A stretch of DNA of 64,000 nucleotides from assembly GCF_029813785.1 (NCBI RefSeq), contig NZ_JARVKY010000006.1, positions 124,001 through 188,000 of the forward strand, read 5' to 3'. The notes below the pieces were generated by a model, which had not been told where the DNA came from, ran no database searches, and saw only the letters and a list, made by a program, of their open reading frames with translations. Position 1 is the stretch's first letter. The number at the start of each line of letters is the position of its first letter. The position numbers were made by a program, and so were the translations under genes. This DNA comes from Streptomyces sp. DH41. GTDB taxonomy: Bacteria; Actinomycetota; Actinomycetes; Streptomycetales; Streptomycetaceae. Below, piece by piece: positions 56,286-64,000 of the stretch.

Positions 56286-57494
56286 ATGTCCCGTCGCCTG
56301 TTCACCTCGGAGTCCGTGACCGAGGGCCATCCCGACAAGATCGCCGACCAGATCAGCGATGCCGTCCTCGACGCCCTGATCCGTGAGGACCCCGGCGCCC
56401 GTGTCGCCGTGGAGACGCTCATCACCACCGGTCAGGTGCACGTCGCCGGCGAGGTCACCACCACGGCGTACGCGCCGATCGCCCAGATCGTCCGGGACAC
56501 CGTCCTGGCCATCGGCTACGACTCCTCCCGCAAGGGATTCGACGGCGCCTCCTGCGGTGTGTCGGTGTCGATCGGCGCGCAGTCCCCGGACATCGCGCAG
56601 GGAGTCGACACGGCCTACGAGGCCCGGGTCGAGGGCGAGGACGACGAACTGGACCGGCAGGGCGCCGGCGACCAGGGCCTGATGTTCGGCTACGCCACCA
56701 CCGAGACGCCCTCCCTGATGCCGCTGCCCATCGAGCTGGCCCACCGGCTCTCCCGCCGCCTGACCGAGGTCCGCAAGGACGGGACCGTGCCCTACCTGCG
56801 CCCGGACGGCAAGACCCAGGTCACCGTCGAGTACGAGGGCAGCCGCCCGGTACGCCTGGACACGGTCGTGGTCTCCTCACAGCACGCCTCCGACATCGAC
56901 CTCGACGCGCTGCTCACCCCGGACATCCGCCGGTACGTCGTCGAGCACGTCCTCGCCGAGCTGGCCGGGGACGGCATCAAACTGGAGACCGACGACTACC
57001 GACTGCTGGTCAACCCGACCGGCCGGTTCGAGATCGGCGGCCCGATGGGTGACGCGGGCCTGACCGGCCGCAAGATCATCATCGACACCTACGGCGGCAT
57101 GGCCCGCCACGGCGGTGGCGCCTTCTCCGGCAAGGACCCCTCCAAGGTGGACCGTTCGGCGGCGTACGCGATGCGCTGGGTCGCCAAGAACGTCGTCGCC
57201 GCGGGGCTGGCCGAGCGCTGTGAGGTCCAGGTGGCGTACGCCATCGGCAAGGCCGAGCCGGTCGGCCTCTTCGTCGAGACCTTCGGCACCGGGCGGGTCG
57301 GCCAGCGGCGCATCGAGGACGCCGTCACCAAGGTCTTCGACCTGCGGCCGGGCGCCATCGTCCGCGACCTCGACCTGCTGCGCCCCATCTACGCCCAGAC
57401 CGCGGCGTACGGACACTTCGGCCGTGAGCTGCCCGACTTCACCTGGGAACGCACCGACCGGGTCCAGCGGCTGAGGGACGCGGCCGGCCTGTGA
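56286..57494 (+). CDS. metK: S-adenosylmethionine synthetase
   Basis: A 402-residue MetK with [33 protein letters not shown] and [19 protein letters not shown], all conserved. Because cluster-linked copies usually boost SAM for methylations, it implies C- or O-methyltransferases, yet none is in the window; they may be past the right edge. ATG start. Convergent with the MFS gene. Confidence 0.95.
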   Translation: MSRRLFTSESVTEGHPDKIADQISDAVLDALIREDPGARVAVETLITTGQVHVAGEVTTTAYAPIAQIVRDTVLAIGYDSSRKGFDGASCGVSVSIGAQSPDIAQGVDTAYEARVEGEDDELDRQGAGDQGLMFGYATTETPSLMPLPIELAHRLSRRLTEVRKDGTVPYLRPDGKTQVTVEYEGSRPVRLDTVVVSSQHASDIDLDALLTPDIRRYVVEHVLAELAGDGIKLETDDYRLLVNPTGRFEIGGPMGDAGLTGRKIIIDTYGGMARHGGGAFSGKDPSKVDRSAAYAMRWVAKNVVAAGLAERCEVQVAYAIGKAEPVGLFVETFGTGRVGQRRIEDAVTKVFDLRPGAIVRDLDLLRPIYAQTAAYGHFGRELPDFTWERTDRVQRLRDAAGL

Positions 57495-57550
57495 GGACCG
57501 GCGCCGGGAACCGCCGGACCGGACCCCTCGACCGGTCCGGCCCGGCGGTT

Positions 57551-57622
57551 CCCGGCCCGCTCACCGGCCCCGTACCCGGCCCGCTCACCGGCCCCGTACC
57601 CGGCCCGCTCACCGGCCCCGGC
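57551..57622. repeat. 24-bp tandem repeat overlapping the end of the MFS gene
   Basis: Three consecutive 24-bp units beginning CCCGGCCCGCTCACCGGCCC; the first two are identical. The last unit overlaps the MFS stop codon (57609-57611), so one of the repeats supplies the end of that gene. Confidence 0.9.
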
Positions 57623-59006
57623 CCACCAGGCTCGCGGCCAGCAGCACCAGGCACGCGAAGGCCGCCGACGTGGCGAAGCCGCCCGGCATGCCACCGGTGT
57701 GCGAGGACACCGTGACGAGGGCCGCGAGGCCGACCGAACCACCCACGGACTGCAGCGCGTTGAGCACTCCGGCGGCGCCGCCCGCCTCGTCGCCGCGCAG
57801 CCCCGAGGTGGCCAGCACGGTCGCCGGCAGCACACTGCACGCCATTCCGGCGCCGAGCAGCAGCAGCGCCGGCAGCACGGACGTGACGTAGGCGTCGTCC
57901 GTCGACAGCGTGGCCAGCCACAGGTTCCCGGCCGCCAGCATCGAGGCACCGGCCACCCACATCCGCCGGGCACCCGTGTACCGCTCCAGACGGGCCGCCG
58001 CGACCGCCGTGACCGCCATCGTGACCGGCAGCGGCAGCAGCGCGCAGGCGGTGGCGAGCGCCGACCACCCGTGCTCCCGCTGGAAGAACTGGTTGAGGAA
58101 GAAGTACGTCCCGATCAGCGCGCCCGGCACCGCGAGCGTACCCAGGTAGGCGAGGAGCCGGTCACGGTCGGCGAACAGCCGGGGCGCCACGATCGGCTGC
58201 CGGGCCCGCCGCTCGACCACCGCGAACACGGCCAGCAGCGCGGCCCCGGCGCCCACCCACCCGGCGACCCCCGGGTCGCTCCACGGCAGTTCGGCGGCCC
58301 GGGTCAGCCCGTACACCAGCGCCGCCGCGCCCGCCGCCGACAGCAGCGCCCCGGGCAGGTCGAACCGGCCGCGGTGGCGGGGCGTCTCGCGCAGCACCAG
58401 CGGCGTCAGCAGCAGGATCGCCAGGCCCACCGGCACGTCCAGCAGGAGCACCCAGCGCCACGAACCGAGCGAGGTCAGCGCCCCGGCGAGCAGCAGCCCG
58501 CCGGCCGTGCTGACGGCGCCCACGGTGGTGCACAGGGCGATGGCCCGCTTGCGGCAGCCGCCCTCCGCGAAGGTGCTCAGCAGCAACGCGAGCCCGCTCG
58601 GCGCCGCCAGGGCCGCCCCGGCGCCCTGCACGGCCCGCACGGCCACCAGGAACTCGCCCGACGGGGCCAGTGGCCGCAGCGCCGCGGCGACGGTGAACAG
58701 GGCGACGCCCGCCATGAACACCCGGCGGCGGCCCAGCAGATCACCGGCCCGTCCGCCGAGCAGCAGCAGCCCGCCGAAGGCCAGCAGATAGGCGTTGATC
58801 ACCCACGAGGCGTCGACGGCGGACAGCCCGAGTCCCTCGCGCATGCCGGGCAGCGCGATGTTCACGATCGGGTCGTCGAGCTGGATCATCGCGTTGCACG
58901 CGGCGATCACCCCGAGCGCGGCGGCCGACCGGCCCCTGATGCGCGGACGGGGCGCGGGCACCTGCCGCGCCCGCGTGACGGGCTGCTCCGAAACCTGCGC
59001 GGTCAT
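57609..59006 (-). CDS. MFS drug:proton antiporter (DHA2 type)
   Basis: A 465-residue major-facilitator protein with about 14 hydrophobic segments, including MIQLDDPIVNIALPGMREGL (motif C/D region), LLLLGGRAGDLLGRRRVF (motif A) and VRAVQGAGAALAAPSGLALL. It resembles EmrB/QacA-type exporters of aromatic polyketide clusters. ATG at 59006 after AGGAGG. Divergent from the ABC-F gene; likely self-resistance by export. Confidence 0.92.
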   Translation of the reverse strand: MTAQVSEQPVTRARQVPAPRPRIRGRSAAALGVIAACNAMIQLDDPIVNIALPGMREGLGLSAVDASWVINAYLLAFGGLLLLGGRAGDLLGRRRVFMAGVALFTVAAALRPLAPSGEFLVAVRAVQGAGAALAAPSGLALLLSTFAEGGCRKRAIALCTTVGAVSTAGGLLLAGALTSLGSWRWVLLLDVPVGLAILLLTPLVLRETPRHRGRFDLPGALLSAAGAAALVYGLTRAAELPWSDPGVAGWVGAGAALLAVFAVVERRARQPIVAPRLFADRDRLLAYLGTLAVPGALIGTYFFLNQFFQREHGWSALATACALLPLPVTMAVTAVAAARLERYTGARRMWVAGASMLAAGNLWLATLSTDDAYVTSVLPALLLLGAGMACSVLPATVLATSGLRGDEAGGAAGVLNALQSVGGSVGLAALVTVSSHTGGMPGGFATSAAFACLVLLAASLVGRGR

Positions 59007-59249
59007 GGCGGCCTCCTGGCGTTGTGACGACGACCGACGAACGCCGGTCACCCTGTCAACGACCCCCGGAGAACCACTCAGGAACCGCTTGAGGACGGCC
59101 GCACCCGCACCGCCCCGGCACCGCTTTCGAGCGGCTCTCCAGCGAGTCTCGAGCGATTGCGGCCACGGTCGGTACCACGCGCGCGGTCAGGCCTGGATGA
59201 TGGACGACGGCACCGCCCGCCGACCGCCCCCCACCACCTGGAGATGCCT
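59007..59249. promoter_or_regulatory. Divergent resistance promoter, MFS / ABC-F
   Basis: 243 bp between the divergent transporter and ABC-F genes. It holds a triple SARP box on the plus side and a shorter 11-bp repeat (on the minus strand, TCAAGCGGTTC / CTGAGTGGTTC, 59071-59092) on the MFS side. Confidence 0.6.
59127..59155. promoter_or_regulatory. Triple 11-bp-spaced SARP box
   Basis: TCGAGCG at 59127, TCCAGCG at 59138 and TCGAGCG at 59149: two identical heptamers flank one with a single mismatch, spaced exactly 11 bp. It lies about 95 bp upstream of the ABC-F start. Confidence 0.78.
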
Positions 59250-60914
59250 GTGCGACTGTCCTCACCCACCGCGTCCCGGGCGCATTCCCAGCTCACCCTC
59301 GAGGAGGTCACCAAGCGCTACGACGACCACGTCGTGCTGGACCGTGTCTCCCTCACCGTCAAACCCGGTGAGAAGGCCGGTGTCATCGGTGACAACGGAT
59401 CGGGCAAGTCGACCCTGCTGCGGCTGCTCGCCGGAGTGGAGAGCGCCGACAACGGCGAGGTGACCGTCGCCGCTCCCGGTGGCGTGGGCCACCTGCCGCA
59501 GCGCCTCGACCTTCCCGCCGGGGCCACGGTGCGGGACGTCCTGGACCGGGCGTTCGCGGACCTCAGGGACCTGGAGCGGCGGCTGCACGCGGCTGAGACG
59601 GCACTCGCGGGTGACGACGGCCCGCGCCGGATGTCCGAACTCGGCGATCTCCAGGCCGAGTTCGAGGACCGCGGTGGATATGAGGCCGACGCCCGCGCCG
59701 ACGCCGCGCTGCACGGCCTGGGCCTGCCCGGCCTGGACCGGGACCGGGCCGTGGACACCCTTTCCGGCGGTGAGCGCTCCCGGCTGGCCCTGGCCGCCAC
59801 CCTCGCCGCGGCCCCCGAACTGCTGCTGCTCGACGAACCCACCAACGACCTGGACGACCAGGCCGTGGACTGGCTGGAGAAGCGGCTGCGCGAGCACCGC
59901 GGCACGGTCGTCGTCATCACCCACGACCGCGCCTTCCTGGAGGCGGTCACCACCTCGATCCTGGAGGTCGACCCCGACCGGCGCACCGTCAACCGCTACG
60001 GCGACGGCTACCAGGGCTACCTGACCGCCAAGGCCGCCGCCCGGGCACGCTGGGAGCGCGAGTACCAGGACCACCTGGCCGAGATCGAGCGGCAGGAGAC
60101 CCTGGCCGCCAACGCCGGACGGATGCTCGCCACCATCGCCAAGAGGGGACCCTGGGCGTTCAGCGGTTCCGAGCACCACCGCGCCCGGTCCTCGAGCACC
60201 GCCACCTCCGGCAAGGCCCGCAACGCCAACGAGCGGCTCAAGCGGCTCCAGGACAACCCGGTGCCGCGCCCGCCGGACCCGCTGCGGTTCACCGTGTCCC
60301 TCACACCGGCCGGCGAACCCGCGGCCGACCCCACCGCACCGCTGGCGGAGGTGACCGGCCTGGAGGTCGACGGGCGGCTGCGGCTGGACCACATGGCGGT
60401 CACCCCCGGCGAACGGCTGCTCATCACCGGGCCGAACGGCGCCGGGAAGTCCACCCTGCTGCGGGTCCTCGCCGGCGATCTGGACCCCGACCGCGGCACG
60501 GTCGCCCGCGCCGGGCACACCGGCTGGCTGCGCCAGGACGAGCTGCCCAAGCAGCCCCGCCGTTCGGTCCTCGCCGAGTTCGCCGACGGCCGCCCGGGCC
60601 ACCCCGACGAGTACACGGACGAACTGCTGGCCCTCGGCCTGTTCCGGCGCTCCGAACTCGAGCTGCCGGTGGGCTCCCTGTCGGTCGGCCAGCGACGCCG
60701 CATCGACCTGGCCCGGCTGGTCACCCGCCCGGTGGACCTGCTGCTCCTGGACGAGCCCACCAACCACCTCTCGCCGCTGCTGGTGGAGGAACTGGAGGCC
60801 GCGCTGGCCGACTACACCGGCACGGTCGTCGTCGTCACCCACGACCGCCGGATGCGCCGCGCCTTCACCGGCACCCACCTGGAACTGGCGGGCGGCCGGC
60901 GGGTCACCGGCTGA
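59250..60914 (+). CDS. ABC-F family ribosome-protection-type ATPase
   Basis: A 554-residue soluble protein with two ATP-binding cassettes and no membrane segment: Walker A VIGDNGSGKSTLLRLL and ITGPNGAGKSTLLRVL, signatures TLSGGERSRL and SLSVGQRRRI, Walker B LLLLDEPTND and LLLLDEPTNH. ABC-F members (OleB, TlrC, Vga) protect ribosomes from exit-tunnel or PTC antibiotics. GTG at 59250 is 6-7 bases after CTGGAG; the ATG at 59244 is too close to it. It suggests that a product of this locus may act on the ribosome. Confidence 0.92.
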   Translation: MRLSSPTASRAHSQLTLEEVTKRYDDHVVLDRVSLTVKPGEKAGVIGDNGSGKSTLLRLLAGVESADNGEVTVAAPGGVGHLPQRLDLPAGATVRDVLDRAFADLRDLERRLHAAETALAGDDGPRRMSELGDLQAEFEDRGGYEADARADAALHGLGLPGLDRDRAVDTLSGGERSRLALAATLAAAPELLLLDEPTNDLDDQAVDWLEKRLREHRGTVVVITHDRAFLEAVTTSILEVDPDRRTVNRYGDGYQGYLTAKAAARARWEREYQDHLAEIERQETLAANAGRMLATIAKRGPWAFSGSEHHRARSSSTATSGKARNANERLKRLQDNPVPRPPDPLRFTVSLTPAGEPAADPTAPLAEVTGLEVDGRLRLDHMAVTPGERLLITGPNGAGKSTLLRVLAGDLDPDRGTVARAGHTGWLRQDELPKQPRRSVLAEFADGRPGHPDEYTDELLALGLFRRSELELPVGSLSVGQRRRIDLARLVTRPVDLLLLDEPTNHLSPLLVEELEAALADYTGTVVVVTHDRRMRRAFTGTHLELAGGRRVTG

Positions 60915-60935
60915 CGGCCGCCGCGGGCGGTCCGT
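60914..60935. terminator. Hairpin between convergent ABC-F and sugar operons
   Basis: ACGGCCGCC, loop GCG, GGCGGTCCGT form a stem of about 9 bp with one bulged base, starting at the ABC-F stop codon. Confidence 0.5.
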
Positions 60936-60936
60936 G

Positions 60937-61929
60937 TCACACCTCGACGCGGACCGCCCGCGCCCGTGTCCCGTCCAGCAGCTCGGCCTGCCGCCGGGAC
61001 TCCTCGCCCAGCAGACGCAACCGGGACGACACCGCGGCACGGTCCCGCACGGCGGCCGCGAAGAACCGCAGCACCGCCTCGAAGTGGTCCTCGGCCGGCA
61101 CCGTGATCTCCTCCACGTCACGGCCGGACGCGAGACGGATCACCGGCGCGTGGCCGGCGGCCGTGGTGTAGACGTGCTCCACCGAGAGCGTGCCCTCGGC
61201 GCCCTGGACCTCGTACCAGGAGCGGTAGTGATGCTCCATGCCGAAGCGCAGGTGCGCCGTCGCGCCGTCGGGGGCGGTCAGCAGGACGGCCCCCGACAGG
61301 TCGACCCCGAGGCGCCGGCTGTGCCGCAGGCTCGCCCCGGCCACCGTGAGGCCGCAGCCGAGGAGACGCAGGGCCGCGCGCAGCGGGTAGACGCCGCTGT
61401 CCAGCAGGGCACCTCCCCCCAGCAGCGGGTCGTGACGCAGGTCGCCCTCGGGGCGGGGCGGGATGGTGAAGGCCGCCGACACCGCGCGCACGGGGCCCAG
61501 GACACCGGAGGCGAGGAGTCCGGTCACCTTCCGGTGGGCGCCGTGGTGCAGGAACATGAAGTTCTCCAGCAGCACCAGTCCCCGGTCGTCGGCCAGCGCG
61601 AACAGCGCTCGCGCGTCCGCGCCCGTGGCCGCCAGCGGCTTCTCCACCAGTACGTGCTTGCCGGCCGCCAGTGCCCGCTCGGCCCATCGCGCGTGCAGCA
61701 GGGTCGGCAGCGACAGGTAGACGGCGTCGACGTCGGGCCGGGTGAGCAGATCCTCGTACGAGGCGGCGGGCGTGCCGCCGAAGCGGTCCGCGTAGCCGGC
61801 CGCGCGCCCGGTGTCCCGGGCGGCCACGGCCGTCAGCCGCAGCTCCGGGGTGCGCAGCAGCGCGGGCAGGGTCCGGCGGGCGGCGATGTCCGAGCAGCCG
61901 AGCAGGCCGAGGCGCAGGGGAGGGGGCAT
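60937..61929 (-). CDS. NDP-hexose 3-ketoreductase (deoxysugar biosynthesis)
   Basis: A 330-residue GFO/IDH/MocA oxidoreductase with LGLLGCSDIAARRTLPALL, the VLVEKPLA lysine and LLGGGALLDSGVYPL. It pairs with the upstream 2,3-dehydratase (31-bp gap), the normal two-step conversion of NDP-4-keto-6-deoxyglucose to a 2,6-dideoxyhexose. Closest in type to OleW/UrdT/MtmW-like enzymes. The sugar stereochemistry cannot be determined from it. Confidence 0.9.
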   Translation of the reverse strand: MPPPLRLGLLGCSDIAARRTLPALLRTPELRLTAVAARDTGRAAGYADRFGGTPAASYEDLLTRPDVDAVYLSLPTLLHARWAERALAAGKHVLVEKPLAATGADARALFALADDRGLVLLENFMFLHHGAHRKVTGLLASGVLGPVRAVSAAFTIPPRPEGDLRHDPLLGGGALLDSGVYPLRAALRLLGCGLTVAGASLRHSRRLGVDLSGAVLLTAPDGATAHLRFGMEHHYRSWYEVQGAEGTLSVEHVYTTAAGHAPVIRLASGRDVEEITVPAEDHFEAVLRFFAAAVRDRAAVSSRLRLLGEESRRQAELLDGTRARAVRVEV

Positions 61930-61959
61930 GACCGTCCGTGGGTGAGGGGCCGTCGGCCG

Positions 61960-63426
61960 TCAGTAGAGGGTGTGGGCGCAGACCACCAGGGTCCGCAGCT
62001 CGACGTTGAGGTAGTTGCCGTGCGCCAGCAACTCGGTGAGCTGGGCGAACGTCAACCAGGCGTAGTCCTCGGGAGCTTCCTCGGGAAAGCCGTCGGGGGC
62101 CTCCACCACGGCGTAGCGGTTCTCCGCGTGGTAGAAACGGCCGCCTTCCTCGGACTGCACGGTGTCGTAACGGAACCGCTCCGGGGGCGCGGTGAGCACG
62201 TCCACGAGGAACGGCGGGAAGGGCTCGGAGCCCGGCCCGGTGTGGTCGGCGGGCCGGCAGTGCACGGTCGGCGCCAGCTCCGCCACGTTCAGGTGCCCCA
62301 CGTCCACCCGGGCCTGCACCAGGGCGTGCAGGGTGCCGCGGATGCGCTTGACGACGAGGGCCATCAGCCCGGGAACCTGCGGCTGGATCATCGGCTGCGT
62401 CCAGGAGCCCACCTCCCGGTTGCTGGCCGCGACGTCCGCGCCGATCACCCTGAAGCGCCGGCCGCTCTCGTGTCCGATCTCGGTGCCGGAGAACAGCCAG
62501 CCGTCCTCCGCGACCTCCCGCAGCGGCACCCGCCGCTGGTCGAGTTCGCGCAGCGCCCGCACACCGGTGAGCCAGCTGTGGATCTCCGTCATGCCGTGCA
62601 CCGACGGGGCGGCGGGATCGTGGAAGGAGCGCAGCACCGCGGCGGCGGCCGGATCGCCGTCCGGGTCGCCGGCCGGGTCCGGGTGGGCGCCGGCCGTCGG
62701 CAGACACGCCAGCACGGAGCGGCTGTCCATGTTGACCACGTTGTCCAGGCGCAGCAGCCGCAGCAGCTGGCCGAGGGTCAGCCAGCGGAACCCCTCGCCG
62801 GTCTCCACGTCCTCGTCGATCTCGACGATCATGTTGCGGTTGCGTTTGGCGAGGAACCAGTCGGCCTGCTCGGACTGGAGCACGTCCACCAGCACCCGGG
62901 AGCGGCCCCGCTCCAGGAACAGGTCCAGGAAGGGGATGCGCCGGCCCTGGTGCACTCCGGTGAAGTTGCTCCGGGTGGCCTGCACCGTGGGGGAGAGCTG
63001 GAAGGAGTTGACGTTGCCGGGTTCCATCTTGGCCTGCATCAGGAAGTGCAGCACCCCGTCGATCTCCCGGGCCACGATGCCCAGCAGACCCACCTCCGGC
63101 TGCACGATGATCGGCTGGCGCCGGCCCCGCGGGGGCAGGCCGTCGGCCGTCACGTGCAGGCCCTCCACGCTGAAGAACCGGCCCGACTCGTGCCGCAGGT
63201 TGCCGTCCGGCTCCTCGAAGTGCCAGCCGCGCAGCCGGGAGAACGGCACCGGGGTCACCCGGTACTCGCCCCGGCGGGCCTGCTCGGCCAGCCACGGCCG
63301 CACCCGGTCGGCCGGCATCGGCGCGCTCTCGGGTGTCCGGGCCGACAGCAGCACCCGGCGGGCCGTCAGGGCCCGGTCCGCGGCGAGGGACACCGGCCCG
63401 GCCGGTGCCGGCAGGTCAGTGAGCAT
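61960..63426 (-). CDS. NDP-hexose 2,3-dehydratase
   Basis: A 488-residue protein with the family's two-fold internal repeat: each half has an R-W/Y-F-(S/H)-x-E-x-R-x-x-V-type block (GRFFSVEGLHVT; GRRFRVIGADVA), a (I/M)(I/V)QP(E/Q)VxGLxA segment and a NSFQLSPTVQ/NVAELAPTVH segment. TylX3/OleV-like enzymes catalyse C2-deoxygenation of NDP-4-keto-6-deoxyglucose. ATG overlaps the thioesterase gene by 11 bp. Confidence 0.93.
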   Translation of the reverse strand: MLTDLPAPAGPVSLAADRALTARRVLLSARTPESAPMPADRVRPWLAEQARRGEYRVTPVPFSRLRGWHFEEPDGNLRHESGRFFSVEGLHVTADGLPPRGRRQPIIVQPEVGLLGIVAREIDGVLHFLMQAKMEPGNVNSFQLSPTVQATRSNFTGVHQGRRIPFLDLFLERGRSRVLVDVLQSEQADWFLAKRNRNMIVEIDEDVETGEGFRWLTLGQLLRLLRLDNVVNMDSRSVLACLPTAGAHPDPAGDPDGDPAAAAVLRSFHDPAAPSVHGMTEIHSWLTGVRALRELDQRRVPLREVAEDGWLFSGTEIGHESGRRFRVIGADVAASNREVGSWTQPMIQPQVPGLMALVVKRIRGTLHALVQARVDVGHLNVAELAPTVHCRPADHTGPGSEPFPPFLVDVLTAPPERFRYDTVQSEEGGRFYHAENRYAVVEAPDGFPEEAPEDYAWLTFAQLTELLAHGNYLNVELRTLVVCAHTLY

Positions 63427-64000
63427 CGCCCAGTTCCTCCTCGATCAGCGAGCAGATCCCCGCCGTGTGGTCGTTGAGGAAGAAGTGGCCGCCGGGCAGG
63501 ACGCGCAGGTCGAACGGCCCCCCGACCACCTCCGACCAGCGCCGGGCGTCGTCGGGTGTCACGTTCGGGTCGGCGTCGCCGGTCAGTACGGTGGTCGGCA
63601 CGGACAGCGGCGGGCCCGGCCGGTAGCGGTAGGCCCCGGCCATCGCGTAGTCGTTGCGGATCGCCGGCAGCACCATGCTCAGCAGTTCCTCGTCCTGGAG
63701 CAGCACCGGGTCGGTGCCCTGCAGACGGGTCACCCGCTCGACGAGCGAACGGTCGTCCAGCAGATAGGCCGTGTCGGTGCGCGGCACCACCGGCGCCCGG
63801 CGCCCGGACAGGAACAGGTGCGCCGGCGTCCGGCCGGACTCCGCGAGCCGCCGGGCCGTCTCGAAGGCCAGGGTCGCGCCCAGGCTGTGCCCGAACAGCG
63901 CGAACGGGCCTTGCGTCCACTGCCGCACTTCCGGCAGTACCGCCTCGACCAGCTCCTCGACGGTGGCGACGAACGGCTCGCCGCGCCGGTCCTGGCGGCC
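63416..64000 (-). CDS. Type II thioesterase (third copy, 5' end outside window)
   Basis: The reading frame is open to the right edge (it begins GRQDRRGEPFVATVEELVEA), so the start is not visible. The nucleophile elbow LFGHSLGATLAFETARRL, DADPNVTPDDARRW and His region LPGGHFFLND are intact. It heads the visible part of the deoxysugar operon. Similar to the thioesterase at 10406 in the PGRQDRR-type segment. Probably an editing thioesterase. Confidence 0.9.
   Translation of the reverse strand, partial: GRQDRRGEPFVATVEELVEAVLPEVRQWTQGPFALFGHSLGATLAFETARRLAESGRTPAHLFLSGRRAPVVPRTDTAYLLDDRSLVERVTRLQGTDPVLLQDEELLSMVLPAIRNDYAMAGAYRYRPGPPLSVPTTVLTGDADPNVTPDDARRWSEVVGGPFDLRVLPGGHFFLNDHTAGICSLIEEELGDAH

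Overview
This is high-GC Streptomyces-type (actinomycete) DNA with dense, translationally coupled genes, GTG and TTG starts, SARP, LuxR and MerR regulators and a gamma-butyrolactone system. Nearly all of it is specialised metabolism. No type I PKS module, rRNA, tRNA, IS element or CRISPR array was seen.

Region A (1-16071) is the precursor and tailoring end of an ansamycin-type cluster. It starts with the 3' end of a flavin-dependent halogenase. A coupled AHBA (3-amino-5-hydroxybenzoate) operon follows: aminoDHQ synthase, aminoDAHP synthase, aminoshikimate-type dehydrogenase, AHBA synthase, and RifL-, RifM- and RifN-like genes for the kanosamine branch. After a bidirectional hairpin come an MhpA/Rif-Orf19-like FAD monooxygenase, a 3Fe-4S ferredoxin, a type II thioesterase, a CPA2 antiporter, a PptH-like metallophosphoesterase, a LuxR regulator, a type II dehydroquinase (RifJ-like) and a MerR regulator. 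The type I PKS this pathway needs is not in the window and presumably lies to the left. Halogenase plus ring hydroxylase suggests a naphthalenic, possibly chlorinated ansamycin, but this is inference.

Region B (16226-26141) holds a P4/D5-type plasmid/phage helicase-primase gene beside a 16-bp inverted repeat, then a gamma-butyrolactone control island. The island has an AfsA-type synthase, two ArpA-like receptors, one receptor-like paralogue lacking the ligand Trp, a HAD-fold protein lacking its nucleophile Asp, an acyl-CoA carboxylase epsilon/beta pair and a SARP. Six ARE-like palindromes precede these genes.

Region C (26265-38790) has a tandem ACP, a ketosynthase-like protein missing all three catalytic residues, a Sfp-type PPTase, a LAL regulator, a crotonyl-CoA reductase/carboxylase operon with a fused hydroxyacyl-CoA dehydrogenase, two more SARPs and a second thioesterase.

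Region D (38801-64000) is a type II aromatic PKS cluster: KS-alpha, KS-beta, ACP, C9-type ketoreductase, didomain aromatase/cyclase, two FAD hydroxylases, a metallo-beta-lactamase-fold protein, two SnoaL-like proteins and an AMP-ligase fused to an ABM monooxygenase domain. A possible second acyl-transfer unit follows (ACP, large acyl-CoA dehydrogenase, second PPTase, condensation-domain protein), then S-adenosylmethionine synthetase, an MFS exporter, an ABC-F protein and the start of a 2,6-dideoxysugar operon running off the right edge with a third thioesterase.

How the parts fit: the butyrolactone/ARE layer probably controls a SARP and malonyl-CoA supply. Triple 11-bp repeats typical of SARP operators sit upstream of the third SARP gene, in the AMP-ligase/SnoaL divergent promoter and upstream of the ABC-F gene. 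The most unusual elements are the catalytically dead KS with its tandem ACP, the co-occurrence of two PPTases with a putative phosphopantetheinyl hydrolase, the condensation protein with an internal Pro/Ala/Ser insertion, and several in-gene minisatellites.
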